Source: Nitritalea halalkaliphila LW7 (GTDB lineage: Bacteria; Bacteroidota; Bacteroidia; Cytophagales; Cyclobacteriaceae). From it: 64,000 nucleotides of DNA. Shown piece after piece: positions 28,718 to 37,252 of this stretch (positions are counted from its first letter, which is position 1; every line of letters starts with the position of its first letter). The position numbers and the translations under genes were made by a program. Under the pieces are notes generated by a model, which worked only from the letters and a program-made list of their open reading frames with translations, was not told where the DNA came from and did not search any database. The DNA is taken from the NCBI RefSeq assembly GCF_000265075.1, contig NZ_AJYA01000001.1, forward strand, positions 62,650 through 126,649. The letters are read 5' to 3'.

Positions 28718-29398
28718 TTAAAGTGTTCCCATACTCGTGTACCCTTTCTCGAAACGTACCAAACCCTGTCGAAGGAAATCTTGAACATGCTTGGAATGTA
28801 GGTGAGTGTTAAAGGCAGCCTCCTCCTGAAAGCATTCCCAAAGCACAATTTTAGTCGGATCTTCGAGACTCTGCTGTATATCGAAGGAAATACAACCGGG
28901 CTCTCGGAGCGTTTCCGCTTTCAGTTGCTGTAAAGCCAGCAACACTCGGTCGATTTCTTGGCCATTTGAGATTTCTAAAATACCCGTAGAGTAAAAAGGA
29001 GCGCGCGTTTCTATAGGCTCGATCAAGTCCCAAAGGTTACCATATAAATCTTCAAACACCACCACAGTTCCATATACCTCCGAGCTAGGTGGACGCACGA
29101 TGCGGATGTTTTGGTCCAGCAGGTTTTGGTAGTCGCGCTTAAAATTATCAGTATATAAAAAGAGAAAAACCCGTCCTCCCGTCTGCCTGCCTATGCACGC
29201 TTCCTGCTCAGGAGATGCTGCTTTAGCCAGTAGGATTGCCGTACCCCCTTTGCCGACAGGCTGCACCAGTACCCAGCGCTTCGTAGAAGAAAGCACCGTA
29301 TCTTCGAGCAGTTTAAAATGTAGTTTTTCCGTATAAAAGGCGATGGCCTCGTCATAATCACGGACGAGGATAGCGATATGTGCGATGTGCTGCTGCAT
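28718..29398 (-). CDS. VOC (glyoxalase-like) domain fused to an antibiotic-biosynthesis monooxygenase (ABM) domain
   Basis: 226 residues in one frame. Residues 1-125 are a vicinal-oxygen-chelate module (IAHIAILVRDYDEAIAFYTEKLHF at the start; VVVFEDLYGNLWDLIEP at its end, with the usual FEDLYGN turn and late Glu). Residues 135-226 resemble an ABM/dimeric ferredoxin-like domain (EISNGQEIDRVLLALQQLKAETLREPGCISFDI; KIVLWECFQEEAAFNTHLHSKHVQDFL). The ABM part alone often oxidises quinols or polyketides or acts on reactive small molecules. Together they may handle an aromatic or electrophilic metabolite in the cytosol (inference). No transport signal. Convergent with the membrane protein gene, divergent from the lipoprotein gene. 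Confidence 0.85.
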   Translation of the reverse strand: MQQHIAHIAILVRDYDEAIAFYTEKLHFKLLEDTVLSSTKRWVLVQPVGKGGTAILLAKAASPEQEACIGRQTGGRVFLFLYTDNFKRDYQNLLDQNIRIVRPPSSEVYGTVVVFEDLYGNLWDLIEPIETRAPFYSTGILEISNGQEIDRVLLALQQLKAETLREPGCISFDIQQSLEDPTKIVLWECFQEEAAFNTHLHSKHVQDFLRQGLVRFEKGYTSMGTL

Positions 29399-29574
29399 GT
29401 TGTAATGCGTTATTTTTTAAAGGTTTAATAGGTTGTCTTGGCCGTTTTGAAAGCGAAAACCGCTACCAGAAACACCATGTAAAGAATTTTCTGCACTTTT
29501 TATTCCACTGCTTGTGCTATAAAAGCCATTCTTCTGCACTAAAGTTCAGTCTTACACGCACACCAACCTCTTTT

Positions 29575-30771
29575 ATGCAAAAGAAACCGTACTTTTCTAT
29601 TCTTGCGCTCCTTGGTATGGTCCTCAGCCTGGAAAGCTGTAGCCCGCCTATCGAGCAGGACGCGCACCGTATCCTTCAGCTCGAATTGACCGATTCCCTA
29701 TGTGTGGAAACATTGGCCCCCTTGCTTATGGATGACTTTCTACCCGAAAAAGGCCTCTACCTCTTAAAAGGTGATAAAAGCCGCCTGCCCCTGCTGGTGG
29801 ATCAAAATGGCGACATCCTACAGGAGTATGCCATCGGCGGAGATGGTCCGAATAGCGTGGGGCCGAATGGTGCCTTTGGTTACCGATTTTTAGGAGAGGA
29901 TGCCTTCGTGGCACAGGGGTTCTACACCGATTACCATATTTTTGGCCTGGACGGCCAAAAACAACGGTCTATTCCCTTTAATGCAGAGGGGCTATTCGGG
30001 TTAACGCTGTACAAAAATAGAACGACTTTTCATCCACTTTATAAAAATGGGCAAGCCTTTTTGGTCGGCGAGGAACCTAATTCTTTTAACCCTGCCACGA
30101 TCGACAAAAATAAATTGGGCGCAGCCTTCTATGAGCAGGCTAGGACGATTTATGCCTATAACCTTGAAACGGCTGAAAATCAACTGCTCGAAACCTATCC
30201 GGAGAGTTGGGAGCCAAGAGCCAACAAGCGTTTTGTAGGAGAAAGCGTTCCTCTGCTGGCATGGGGGGCAGCCCAGCAGGAAATCGCGCTCTTGCCTCGA
30301 GTGGGAAATCAACTCTTTCTATACGATTTCAGCGGTGAGACGCCTATACTGAGGCAGACGGTGGCCCTTAGCCATCCCGAGCGACCTGCTGATGCACCCA
30401 CCCTCCGTCCAGAAGACAGCGCAGATTCGGACTATCCACAGTTTTCCGATATCCGATATGCGGGTGCTTACATTATAATTCAGTTTTTTACCCAAGTTCC
30501 TAAAGGGCTGTTGAGTGAATTAAAGGCGCAGTTCGGGGAGCCAGATTACCTGCGTAGCCCTGAATTTCGGGAAGCGAGGCAAAAGTATGTCCGACCCTAT
30601 TTCATCGTCGTACGAGAAGGGGAACAGGTAGGCATCCTAAATGAGGTGCCTGTGTCTGGGTCTTTTAATTTCAGCGATGCTTCCGGCATCCTGTACTTTA
30701 ACGATAACCTGAGTCCAGCCGTAGAGCGTGACTATAATGTCTTTTACAAATTAAGAATCGTCGCCGATTAA
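29575..30771 (+). CDS. Beta-propeller-like lipoprotein (DUF4221-like)
   Basis: 398 residues. The signal MQKKPYFSILALLGMVLSLESC carries a lipobox with Cys at residue 22; earlier in-frame starts lack a signal and are rejected. The mature protein has repeated beta-hairpin units (LLVDQNGDILQEYAIGGDGPNS, FLGEDAFVAQGFYTDYHIFGLDGQ, GNQLFLYDFSGETPIL) typical of the six-bladed propeller lipoproteins seen in Bacteroidota, here closest in pattern to DUF4221. The lipoprotein at 42581-43728 appears to be a distant relative (same size, same PSGQ/GDGP-type blades, similar end FYKLRIVAD versus FYKMKLTPL). Function unknown; probably membrane-anchored and facing the periplasm or cell surface. Confidence 0.7.
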   Translation: MQKKPYFSILALLGMVLSLESCSPPIEQDAHRILQLELTDSLCVETLAPLLMDDFLPEKGLYLLKGDKSRLPLLVDQNGDILQEYAIGGDGPNSVGPNGAFGYRFLGEDAFVAQGFYTDYHIFGLDGQKQRSIPFNAEGLFGLTLYKNRTTFHPLYKNGQAFLVGEEPNSFNPATIDKNKLGAAFYEQARTIYAYNLETAENQLLETYPESWEPRANKRFVGESVPLLAWGAAQQEIALLPRVGNQLFLYDFSGETPILRQTVALSHPERPADAPTLRPEDSADSDYPQFSDIRYAGAYIIIQFFTQVPKGLLSELKAQFGEPDYLRSPEFREARQKYVRPYFIVVREGEQVGILNEVPVSGSFNFSDASGILYFNDNLSPAVERDYNVFYKLRIVAD

Positions 30772-30810
30772 GTGCCGCAACAACCATATGGAAATGAGCG
30801 GGCATTTGAT

Positions 30811-30856
30811 AAAAAAAAACAGCGCTCTCCCCAGTGATCGGGTGAAAGCGCTGTTT
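30811..30856 (-). terminator. Terminator of the acyl-CoA catabolic operon
   Basis: 10-bp stem AAACAGCGCT/AGCGCTGTTT (30817-30826 with 30847-30856); on the minus strand it is followed by a run of T (complement of 30811-30819). It lies 37 bp after the last gene of the operon. Confidence 0.85.
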
Positions 30857-30892
30857 GCTTCAAGTATGGGAGCCAAAACCGTGTAGAAGGGG

Positions 30893-31744
30893 CTACTTAT
30901 AGCGGTAAAAGCCTTCTCCTGACTTTTTCCCGAGCTTGCCCGCATCTACATACGTTTTTAGAAGAGCAGCAAACTGCTGCGAAGCCGTATCCTTCCGTGC
31001 CTTAGTGACATGATAGGCTGTATCCAGCCCGATAGCATCTAAGATACCAAATGGCCCCTGCGGCATGTGAAAATTCACCATCCAAGACTTGTCTATGTCC
31101 TCCACACTGGCCACTTCCTTGGTCAGCAACTTACCCGCGGCACCGATTAAAGCGAGCAGCATGGTATTAAACAGGTAGCCAGAATTTTCTTTTTTCACCA
31201 AAACAGGCACCTGCTCTAAAGCCTCTCCGAAGCGCTCTAAAGGAGCTATTAGCCCAGGATCGGTTCCCGGATGCGGCATAATATCTACCACCCGTGCCGT
31301 AAAAACATCATGAAAATGCAGCGCACAGAAGCGCTCCGGCCGCCCAGAATGCTCCGCGAACATGGAAGGAAGCAGGTAACTGGTATTCGTAGTGAAAAGG
31401 GTTTTCTCAGGGGCGAGTGCCCCAAATCGTTTCCAAACCTCCTGCTTAATGCCGACATCTTCGGTCACACTTTCATTAATGAGATCAGCATCCTTCACCG
31501 CGGTGGCGGGATCTGTTGTAAAAAGAAGCCTACTCCAAAGTACCTCATCTTCTATCTCTGTGAAGCGCCCTTCTTTGCGCAGCGCGCCCAGTAGCTTCTG
31601 CATGGTCTGCTTACTTCGTTCCAGTAACTCCTCCGAAAGATCGTAGATGCGCACCTGAAAGCCCGAAAGGGCCGCCTGTAGTGCCACGCGGGTCCCTAGG
31701 GTTCCTGCCCCGAGGATGCAAACTTTTTGTATGTCTATGTTCAT
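30893..31744 (-). CDS. 3-hydroxyacyl-CoA dehydrogenase family protein
   Basis: 283 residues. NAD-binding Rossmann motif VCILGAGTLGTRVALQAALSG (residues 8-28); acidic ligand of the ribose at RIYDLSE; INESVTED in the place of the catalytic Glu segment; ALHFHDVFTARVVDIMPHPGTD with the catalytic His; C-terminal domain with PQGPFGILDAIGLDTAYHV and GKKSGEGFYRYK. It would oxidise a 3-hydroxyacyl-CoA to the 3-oxo form with NAD. It is the last gene of a four-gene operon; its ATG overlaps the stop of the kinase gene (ATGA at 31741-31744). Frame intact. Confidence 0.9.
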   Translation of the reverse strand: MNIDIQKVCILGAGTLGTRVALQAALSGFQVRIYDLSEELLERSKQTMQKLLGALRKEGRFTEIEDEVLWSRLLFTTDPATAVKDADLINESVTEDVGIKQEVWKRFGALAPEKTLFTTNTSYLLPSMFAEHSGRPERFCALHFHDVFTARVVDIMPHPGTDPGLIAPLERFGEALEQVPVLVKKENSGYLFNTMLLALIGAAGKLLTKEVASVEDIDKSWMVNFHMPQGPFGILDAIGLDTAYHVTKARKDTASQQFAALLKTYVDAGKLGKKSGEGFYRYK

Positions 31745-32775
31745 GTACGTAGTAAAGGTTGTGTGCGGCTAGCGGCTGCCTTCACCACTTCGATCAGCAT
31801 ACCGAAGCGGGGATCATCCGAAAAGCCGAGGGTGTAACGTTTGTAAATTTGTTGGGCGATTACCGCCACCTTAAAGAGCCCGAAGACCTGATAATAGCTG
31901 AGGTCCTGCTCTCGGATTCCCTGCGCATCTGCGTAGCGCGCTACCCATTCTGCGCGGCGCAAATTGCCCGGCAAGTGGCTGCAGTTGAACTGCTTCAGAA
32001 TCTCTGCATCATCTGGCTCCGCCCAGTACGCCAGGGTAGTACCTACATCCATTAGCGGATTTCCGATGCTGGCCATTTCCCAGTCTAAAATGCAGCGGAT
32101 GCCTGCGGCTGGGTCTTCGTGAAGGACTAAGTTGTCATACTTATAATCATTATGCACCACGGTGTAGGCAGGCTCCTTTTTGGGTAGCGCTCCGCGCAAA
32201 TAGTCCGCAGCTTCTTCCATGGCGGGTAGTTCGTCGGTGGCGGCTTGCTGATAGCGCCCGATCCAGCCTTCCACTTGGCGCTGCGTGTAGCCTTCCCCTT
32301 TATCAAAGGCTGCTAACTCAGGACTGCTAATCGGCAGGCGATGCAGGTCCAGCTGTGTCTGTAGGGCGGACTCGGATAAACGCGCGAAATCTGCAGCTTC
32401 TAAGCCCAACTTTTGGGGTACGCGACCCCGTAAAATCGGTCCACTAACGTCCTCCATTAGATAGAACGGACTGCCGATAAAGGACTCGTCAGCATAGGCA
32501 CGGTAAACTTTGGGCGAGAGCCCAAAACCTGCGGCGGCCAGTGCTTCCAGCCAGCGGTATTCACGGAGCATGTCGTGTCCTTTCGCTACTTTCAAACCTA
32601 GTGGAGCACGGCGTAGAATGGCTGTGCCATCGGGGTGAAAGATACGGAAGGTTAGGTTGGAAAAGCCGGCGACGATGGGCTCTACACGGAGCTGATCGGT
32701 TTTACAGGCGAAGTGTTCCGCTAAAATCGGGTATAAAATTTCAGGACGAAGGGCTTTCGAAAGGCTCTCACTCAT
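31741..32775 (-). CDS. APH-like phosphotransferase (ACAD10/11 N-terminal-like, LvaA-like kinase)
   Basis: 344 residues with the protein-kinase-like fold of aminoglycoside phosphotransferases: glycine-rich loop replaced by IVAGFSNLTFRIF, catalytic Brenner motif VVHNDYKYDNLVLH (residues 207-218, catalytic Asp210), metal-binding CILDWEMASIGNP (residues 228-240). The subtype is that fused to acyl-CoA dehydrogenases in animal ACAD10/11 and, as separate gene, the LvaA kinase of Pseudomonas putida, which phosphorylates 4-hydroxyacyl-CoA. The next gene is exactly such an acyl-CoA dehydrogenase, so the same chemistry is likely here. Its ATG overlaps the ACAD stop codon (32772-32775). Not expected to give antibiotic resistance. 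Confidence 0.85.
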   Translation of the reverse strand: MSESLSKALRPEILYPILAEHFACKTDQLRVEPIVAGFSNLTFRIFHPDGTAILRRAPLGLKVAKGHDMLREYRWLEALAAAGFGLSPKVYRAYADESFIGSPFYLMEDVSGPILRGRVPQKLGLEAADFARLSESALQTQLDLHRLPISSPELAAFDKGEGYTQRQVEGWIGRYQQAATDELPAMEEAADYLRGALPKKEPAYTVVHNDYKYDNLVLHEDPAAGIRCILDWEMASIGNPLMDVGTTLAYWAEPDDAEILKQFNCSHLPGNLRRAEWVARYADAQGIREQDLSYYQVFGLFKVAVIAQQIYKRYTLGFSDDPRFGMLIEVVKAAASRTQPLLRT

Positions 32776-33956
32776 CGGTAGCTTTTTAGAAGTTTTCGGG
32801 CTAAAACACTTTTATGCACTTCGTCGGGTCCATCGTATATCCGTGCCCCGCGCTCATGCCGGTACCAAAAGGACAGTAAGGTGTCGTCGGTGATGCCTAG
32901 CGCGCCATGGGTCTGAATGGCACGATCTAAAGTGTTCATCAGCATGTCAGAAACAAAAAACTTGATCGTGGAGATGGCTTCTTTCGCTTCTTTGGCACCT
33001 TTTTCCTCGATTTGACGTGCGGTGTCTAGCACCATCAGGCGGGAAGCACGAATGTGAGCCGCAGACTCCGCGATCCAGTTTTGGATGCTTTGCTGCTGCG
33101 CGAGAGGTTGACCGGGGTTCAATTCTCGTTTTAGCGCATAGCGACACATCATTTCCAGTGCGCGCTCAGCTATGCCGATCCAGCGCATGCAGTGGTGAAT
33201 GCGTCCGGGGCCTAGGCGCTCTTGGGCTAGCATAAAGCCCTGACCTTCCTCGCCGATGAGGTAAGCTGCGGGAACCCGGCAGTCATGGAAGCGCACTTCG
33301 GCATGAGAAAAATAGTCGGAACCCGTATCGCCCATAATGGGGATGTTTCGGACAAGTTCGAATCCGGGGGTGTCCAGTGGGACTAGCAGCATGCTGGCAC
33401 GGCTGTATGGATTTTCTGCCTCGGGGTTCGTCAGCGCCATGACGATGGTAAAGTGAGCGCCATCGGCGGCTGTCGTGAACCACTTGTGGCCGGTAATACG
33501 GTAGCTGTCACCATCGCGCACGGCTCGTGTGGACAGGTGTACGGGGTTAGAGCCGGCATGCTCAGGTTCTGTCATGGAAAAGCAAGAGCGAATTTCTCCT
33601 CTTTCCAGTGGGTGTAGAAATTGGCGTTTTTGACTTTCCGAGCCGAAAAGATGGAGCAGTTCCATATTGCCGATATCTGGGGCTTGGCAGTTGCAAAGGT
33701 AGTGCCCGAGCGGACTTTTGCCCAGCAGGGCGGACACTTCGGCGAATTCACTCAGGCGTAGGCCGAGACCTCCGGAACTTTCGGGAAGGTGCGGATTAAA
33801 GAGCCCGCGCCGCCGTGCCTCCTCCCGCATACGCTGCAGCTTGGGCAGATGCTCTTTAAAATGCCCATAGATAATCGAGAGTTCTTCTGGATAGACCACT
33901 TCCTCTAAGAAGACTGAATAGGCTGTGAGGAGGGCTTGCAAGTTACTTGGGTTCAT
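32772..33956 (-). CDS. Acyl-CoA dehydrogenase (ACAD10/11, LvaC-like)
   Basis: 394 residues when read from MNPSNLQALL at 33956; the longer ATG at 33989 would overlap the SDR gene. FAD- and substrate-binding motifs are clear: GLFNPHLPESSGGLGL, CFSMTEPEHAGSNP, ITGHKWFTTAADGAHFTIVM, and the C-terminal QTHGALGITDDTLLSFWYRHERGARIYDGPDEVHKSVLARK. The YDGPDEVHK end and the neighbouring kinase are features of the ACAD10/11 group, whose bacterial relatives convert 4-phosphoacyl-CoA to an enoyl-CoA. Paired with the kinase it likely processes 4-hydroxy fatty acids (inference). Third gene from the 3' end of the operon, frame intact. Confidence 0.87.
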   Translation of the reverse strand: MNPSNLQALLTAYSVFLEEVVYPEELSIIYGHFKEHLPKLQRMREEARRRGLFNPHLPESSGGLGLRLSEFAEVSALLGKSPLGHYLCNCQAPDIGNMELLHLFGSESQKRQFLHPLERGEIRSCFSMTEPEHAGSNPVHLSTRAVRDGDSYRITGHKWFTTAADGAHFTIVMALTNPEAENPYSRASMLLVPLDTPGFELVRNIPIMGDTGSDYFSHAEVRFHDCRVPAAYLIGEEGQGFMLAQERLGPGRIHHCMRWIGIAERALEMMCRYALKRELNPGQPLAQQQSIQNWIAESAAHIRASRLMVLDTARQIEEKGAKEAKEAISTIKFFVSDMLMNTLDRAIQTHGALGITDDTLLSFWYRHERGARIYDGPDEVHKSVLARKLLKSYR

Positions 33957-33969
33957 GTGGTTAGGGGGG

Positions 33970-34737
33970 TTAAATGGTGAATCCGCCATCTGCGGTGAAC
34001 ACAGCGCCTGTGGTGTAGGCAGATGCGTCAGTAGCTAAAAACAGGGCCATGGCGGCGATTTCTTCGCTGCTGCCTGCCCGCTTGATGGCTAAGGTGCGCA
34101 TCATGTGTTGCATGATTTTTTCATTCGACCAGAGCGCTTCTGAAAATTTGGTTTTAATGAGCCCGGGGCAAATGGTATTCACGCGAATTTTCTGGTCGCC
34201 CCATTCTTTGGCGAAAACTTTAGAGAGGGAAATAAGGGCTGCCTTGGAGACGGAGTAGATGCCGAGGCCAGGTTCTGGGGAGAGGCCACCCACGGAGGAG
34301 ACATTGATGACGGCAGCGCCAGAGGAGGCCCGCAGGTACGGGAAGGCAAGCTTCATCAGCTCAAAGGGTGCTTTCACATTCACGTCCATGATTTTATCGA
34401 AGGCGCTTACGTCAGTTTCATGCACAGGTCCAAAAACGGGGTTGGAGGCGGCATTATTCACTAAAATGTCCAGCTGCCCATATTTTTCTATGGTGCCTTC
34501 TATCAGCTTGGGCAGGGAGCCGATATCTCCTACGTTACAGGCGATGCCCTGCACCTCATAGCCTTTTTGGCGAAGAGCGGCAGCTTCATGATCGAGGGCT
34601 TCCTGCTTGCGGCTCGAGATGATTACCTTGGCGCCAGCCGCAGCGAAAGCCTCTGCGATTCCCAGGCCGATTCCTTTACTGGCTCCCGTAATGAGTGCCA
34701 CTTTTCCACTTAACGAAAATAATTCTTGTAAATCCAT
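33970..34737 (-). CDS. Short-chain dehydrogenase/reductase
   Basis: 255 residues, classical SDR: cofactor motif TGASKGIG (residues 17-24), NNAAS (about 92-96), catalytic Ser in INVSSVGG, YSVSK (Tyr/Lys, about 158-162), and the IRVNTICPGLIKTKF segment. The basic residues after the first strand (SSRKQEAL) suggest NADP(H) preference (inference). Sequence pattern is close to the DHRS4/2-oxidoreductase group. First gene of the minus-strand operon with ACAD, kinase and hydroxyacyl-CoA dehydrogenase; by analogy with LvaD it could reduce a 4-oxoacyl-CoA to the 4-hydroxy form. Confidence 0.88.
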   Translation of the reverse strand: MDLQELFSLSGKVALITGASKGIGLGIAEAFAAAGAKVIISSRKQEALDHEAAALRQKGYEVQGIACNVGDIGSLPKLIEGTIEKYGQLDILVNNAASNPVFGPVHETDVSAFDKIMDVNVKAPFELMKLAFPYLRASSGAAVINVSSVGGLSPEPGLGIYSVSKAALISLSKVFAKEWGDQKIRVNTICPGLIKTKFSEALWSNEKIMQHMMRTLAIKRAGSSEEIAAMALFLATDASAYTTGAVFTADGGFTI

Positions 34738-34922
34738 TGGCTTAGTCGTATGATTTTGGGTTTAAGATAACTAAAAAGAAAGAGGAAAGCATGATTTTCC
34801 TGAAAATGTTATGCATACCGAGTATTTTTCTTTACTTTAGACAGGCGAAAGGGGGGATATGCAGGGTATGTAGCAGGTGCTCTCTTTCGGTTTATTACAT
34901 GAAAAACTAAACCCAATTATCC

Positions 34923-35882
34923 ATGAAACAAGTGAGTTTTAAGCAGCTAGGGCTGCCAGAGGAGGTACTTTTCGTAGAGGATGTTCCCAAGCCGGAGCCA
35001 GCGGCGGGCGAGGCACTTATTCGGATTACTGCCCGAAATATTAATCCTTCCGATATCATGTTTATCCGTGGCATGTATGGCATCACGCCGGAGCTGCCTT
35101 CCAGTGCCGGCTTCGAGGCGGTGGGTCGTGTAGAGGTCAGCGGTGGCAAAATTCCGGTGGGCACTAAGGTTATTTTCGCAGCTACGGGCACTTGGCGGGA
35201 ATACATCGCTCTTTCGGAGCAGGCGATTATTCCGGTTCCAGAGGAGCTTTCCGATGAGGTGGCTTGCCAGGCTTTTGTGAACCCCATGACGGCCTACGGG
35301 ATGATCGAATCCCTGCAGATGCGGGAAGGGCAGACCTTGCTGATCACAGCGGGTGCTTCGGCCTTCGGGAAATTTGCGATTCAGCTGGCGGCTGCTAAGG
35401 GTATCGAAGTGCTCTGTACGGTGCGTCGGGAGGAGCAGAAGGAGGCGCTTTTGGCCCTCGGGGCCAAAAAAGTCTACAATACCGAAACAGAGAAGCTTCC
35501 CAAGGCGCTTTTAGCGGATTACCCGAAAGGCATCGACGTAGTTTTCGATGCAGTGGGAGGGACTTTAGGGGCACGTGCGCTGAGCTGTCTGCGCTATGGA
35601 GGTACGATGCTGGTTTTCGGGCTGCTAAGCTTGGAAAATATTCCTTTAAATTCTGGTTTATTGATCTTCAAGAATTTGACAGTGAAAGGCTTCTGGCTAA
35701 GCTCTTGGATTCAGGCGCTTTCCACGGCAGAGCGGGAAAAAGCCTTTACTGCGGTCATCGGTCAGCTGATGCAGGGGACGCTGCGTAGTGATGTAGCGGC
35801 ACGTTATACCTTGGATGAAATTCAGGAAGCCCTGAAGGCCTATGAGGCGGGAGGAAGAACAGGTAAAATTCTTTTGGTGTAA
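34923..35882 (+). CDS. MDR family NADPH oxidoreductase (enoyl-thioester-reductase-like)
   Basis: 319 residues, zinc-free medium-chain reductase: GroES-like N-terminal half (GEALIRITARNINPSDIMFIRGMYG; SSAGFEAVGRVEVSGG) and a Rossmann half (LLITAGASAFGKFAIQLAAAKG; VDVVFDAVGG-type segment IDVVFDAVGGTLG). The INPSD motif and TWREYIAL are typical for the ETR/quinone-oxidoreductase branch (MECR-like). No zinc ligands seen. It is divergent from the acyl-CoA operon with a 185-bp shared upstream region, so it may reduce a related enoyl-CoA (inference). A very strong terminator follows. Frame intact. Confidence 0.83.
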   Translation: MKQVSFKQLGLPEEVLFVEDVPKPEPAAGEALIRITARNINPSDIMFIRGMYGITPELPSSAGFEAVGRVEVSGGKIPVGTKVIFAATGTWREYIALSEQAIIPVPEELSDEVACQAFVNPMTAYGMIESLQMREGQTLLITAGASAFGKFAIQLAAAKGIEVLCTVRREEQKEALLALGAKKVYNTETEKLPKALLADYPKGIDVVFDAVGGTLGARALSCLRYGGTMLVFGLLSLENIPLNSGLLIFKNLTVKGFWLSSWIQALSTAEREKAFTAVIGQLMQGTLRSDVAARYTLDEIQEALKAYEAGGRTGKILLV

Positions 35883-35908
35883 TGCAAGAGGTTTAGCGGC
35901 AGTCTATT

Positions 35909-35951
35909 AAAAACCACCTTTCACTAAAATGTACGTGAAAGGTGGTTTTTT
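35909..35951 (+). terminator. Rho-independent terminator of the MDR oxidoreductase gene
   Basis: 16-bp perfect stem AAAAACCACCTTTCAC/GTGAAAGGTGGTTTTT (35909-35924 with 35935-35950), 10-base loop, T-rich tail. Confidence 0.92.
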
Positions 35952-36049
35952 GTCAGGTAAGGAGATGAAGTTGAAAACTTATGTTCCCTTTCCCTAAGAA
36001 ATGAGGGGCTTATTCTTTATCTTTACAGGTAACCTAATATACCTGCATC

Positions 36050-37240
36050 ATGAAGCTAACTCCCGAACAGGATTACGCGCGTGCCAAATATGTTGTGGAC
36101 TCAGCAGTAAACTGGCATGAAGAATTTAGTTCTTTACGCGAGATCACGCGTACGAGTAGTCTTGTTACCGAGGCACAGATTTCCTTCATTAATATATTAG
36201 ATTTTGCGACCCAGTGGACGGTGGCAGCGCATGGCATCGATGTCTCTCAGATGGACAAGGAGGAGAGCGTTTGCCAATATACTGTTTTCGAGGATGAAAG
36301 TTTCGAGGTGGTGTCGCTGAGTAATGATGAGCGCTTTAAAAACGCATTCTATGTGCAGGAATTCCCTCACCTGGAGTACTATTTTGGGGTGCCGATAAAA
36401 GCTTCAAATGGCTTGCATGTAGGGGCACTTTGTGTCATGCATGATAACAGGCTCCATCTCACGGATGAGCAAAAGCAGGTATTAAAAAATTTTGCTAAGA
36501 TCATTAGTAATCAGTTTGCGCTTTTAGAAAACCTGAAGGCGAAGGAGGAGAAATTTCAGCGTTTAGCGAAAAATCAAGCGCGACTGATGCATGATGTACG
36601 TGCTCCTTTAGCTTCTTTCTCCATCTTAGCTGAAATGTATGCCGATACAGATACTGAGTATCCGATCAGCGATTATCAGCAGGGGATGCGTGCTATTCAG
36701 ACGAGTGCGCAGAAACTTTCTGAGTTTGCAGATTATTTTTTAAAAGAGCAGCAGGAGGAAGTAGAGTTACTCCTAACCGAGCGTCCCTCACTAGCTTCTG
36801 TGCGTACAGTCTTAGAAAGTTTACGCGATCTTTACCAAGTGCAGGCACAGGCACGGGAGGTCAAGCTAGCGATTACTTTCCCCGAGAAGGAATTGTTATT
36901 AGCCTATCCGAAACCCAAGTTGCTGCATATCATCGGAAACATCATTTCGAATGCGATTAAATTCACGCCGAAAGGGAAGGCTGTTTATGTTTTGGCGGAG
37001 CCAAATGAGCAAGAGGGAAGCGTACAAATTACCGTAAAAGACGAAGGACCTGGTCTTTCAGAGGAGGAAATCGCTGCCATTCAGTCCAAAGCGGGGATTT
37101 CCATGGGAAGTTTTGGGCTTGGCCTGAAGCTTTCGTATGAACTGCTTGAGGAGCTTGGAGCGAAAGTTAGCATAGAAAATAGGGCGGAAGGCGGCTTGCG
37201 CTTTGCTGTAAAGTTAAAGGCACAGTTCGCCGCCAGTTAA
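36050..37240 (+). CDS. GAF-domain sensor histidine kinase
   Basis: 396 residues, cytosolic. GAF domain at about 20-165 (LVTEAQISFINILDFATQWTV; CQYTVFEDESFEVVSL; YYFGVPIKASNGLHVGALCV), of the light/redox-like type that ends GALCVMHD. A HisKA region follows with RLMHDVRAPLASFSILAEM (His near 181), then the ATPase: N-box IIGNIISNAIKFTPKG, G1 DEGPGLSEEEI, G2 GSFGLGLKLSYELLEELG. There is no membrane segment and no response regulator adjacent, so it is an orphan kinase. A TATCTTTA element 25 bp before the ATG is a near match to the -7 box. Frame intact. Confidence 0.88.
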   Translation: MKLTPEQDYARAKYVVDSAVNWHEEFSSLREITRTSSLVTEAQISFINILDFATQWTVAAHGIDVSQMDKEESVCQYTVFEDESFEVVSLSNDERFKNAFYVQEFPHLEYYFGVPIKASNGLHVGALCVMHDNRLHLTDEQKQVLKNFAKIISNQFALLENLKAKEEKFQRLAKNQARLMHDVRAPLASFSILAEMYADTDTEYPISDYQQGMRAIQTSAQKLSEFADYFLKEQQEEVELLLTERPSLASVRTVLESLRDLYQVQAQAREVKLAITFPEKELLLAYPKPKLLHIIGNIISNAIKFTPKGKAVYVLAEPNEQEGSVQITVKDEGPGLSEEEIAAIQSKAGISMGSFGLGLKLSYELLEELGAKVSIENRAEGGLRFAVKLKAQFAAS

Positions 37241-37252
37241 TGTGCGCTTCCC

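Noticed and set aside
31741..32775. Aminoglycoside resistance gene
   Set aside because: The kinase is of the ACAD10/11-LvaA type and sits in an acyl-CoA operon; resistance is not indicated.
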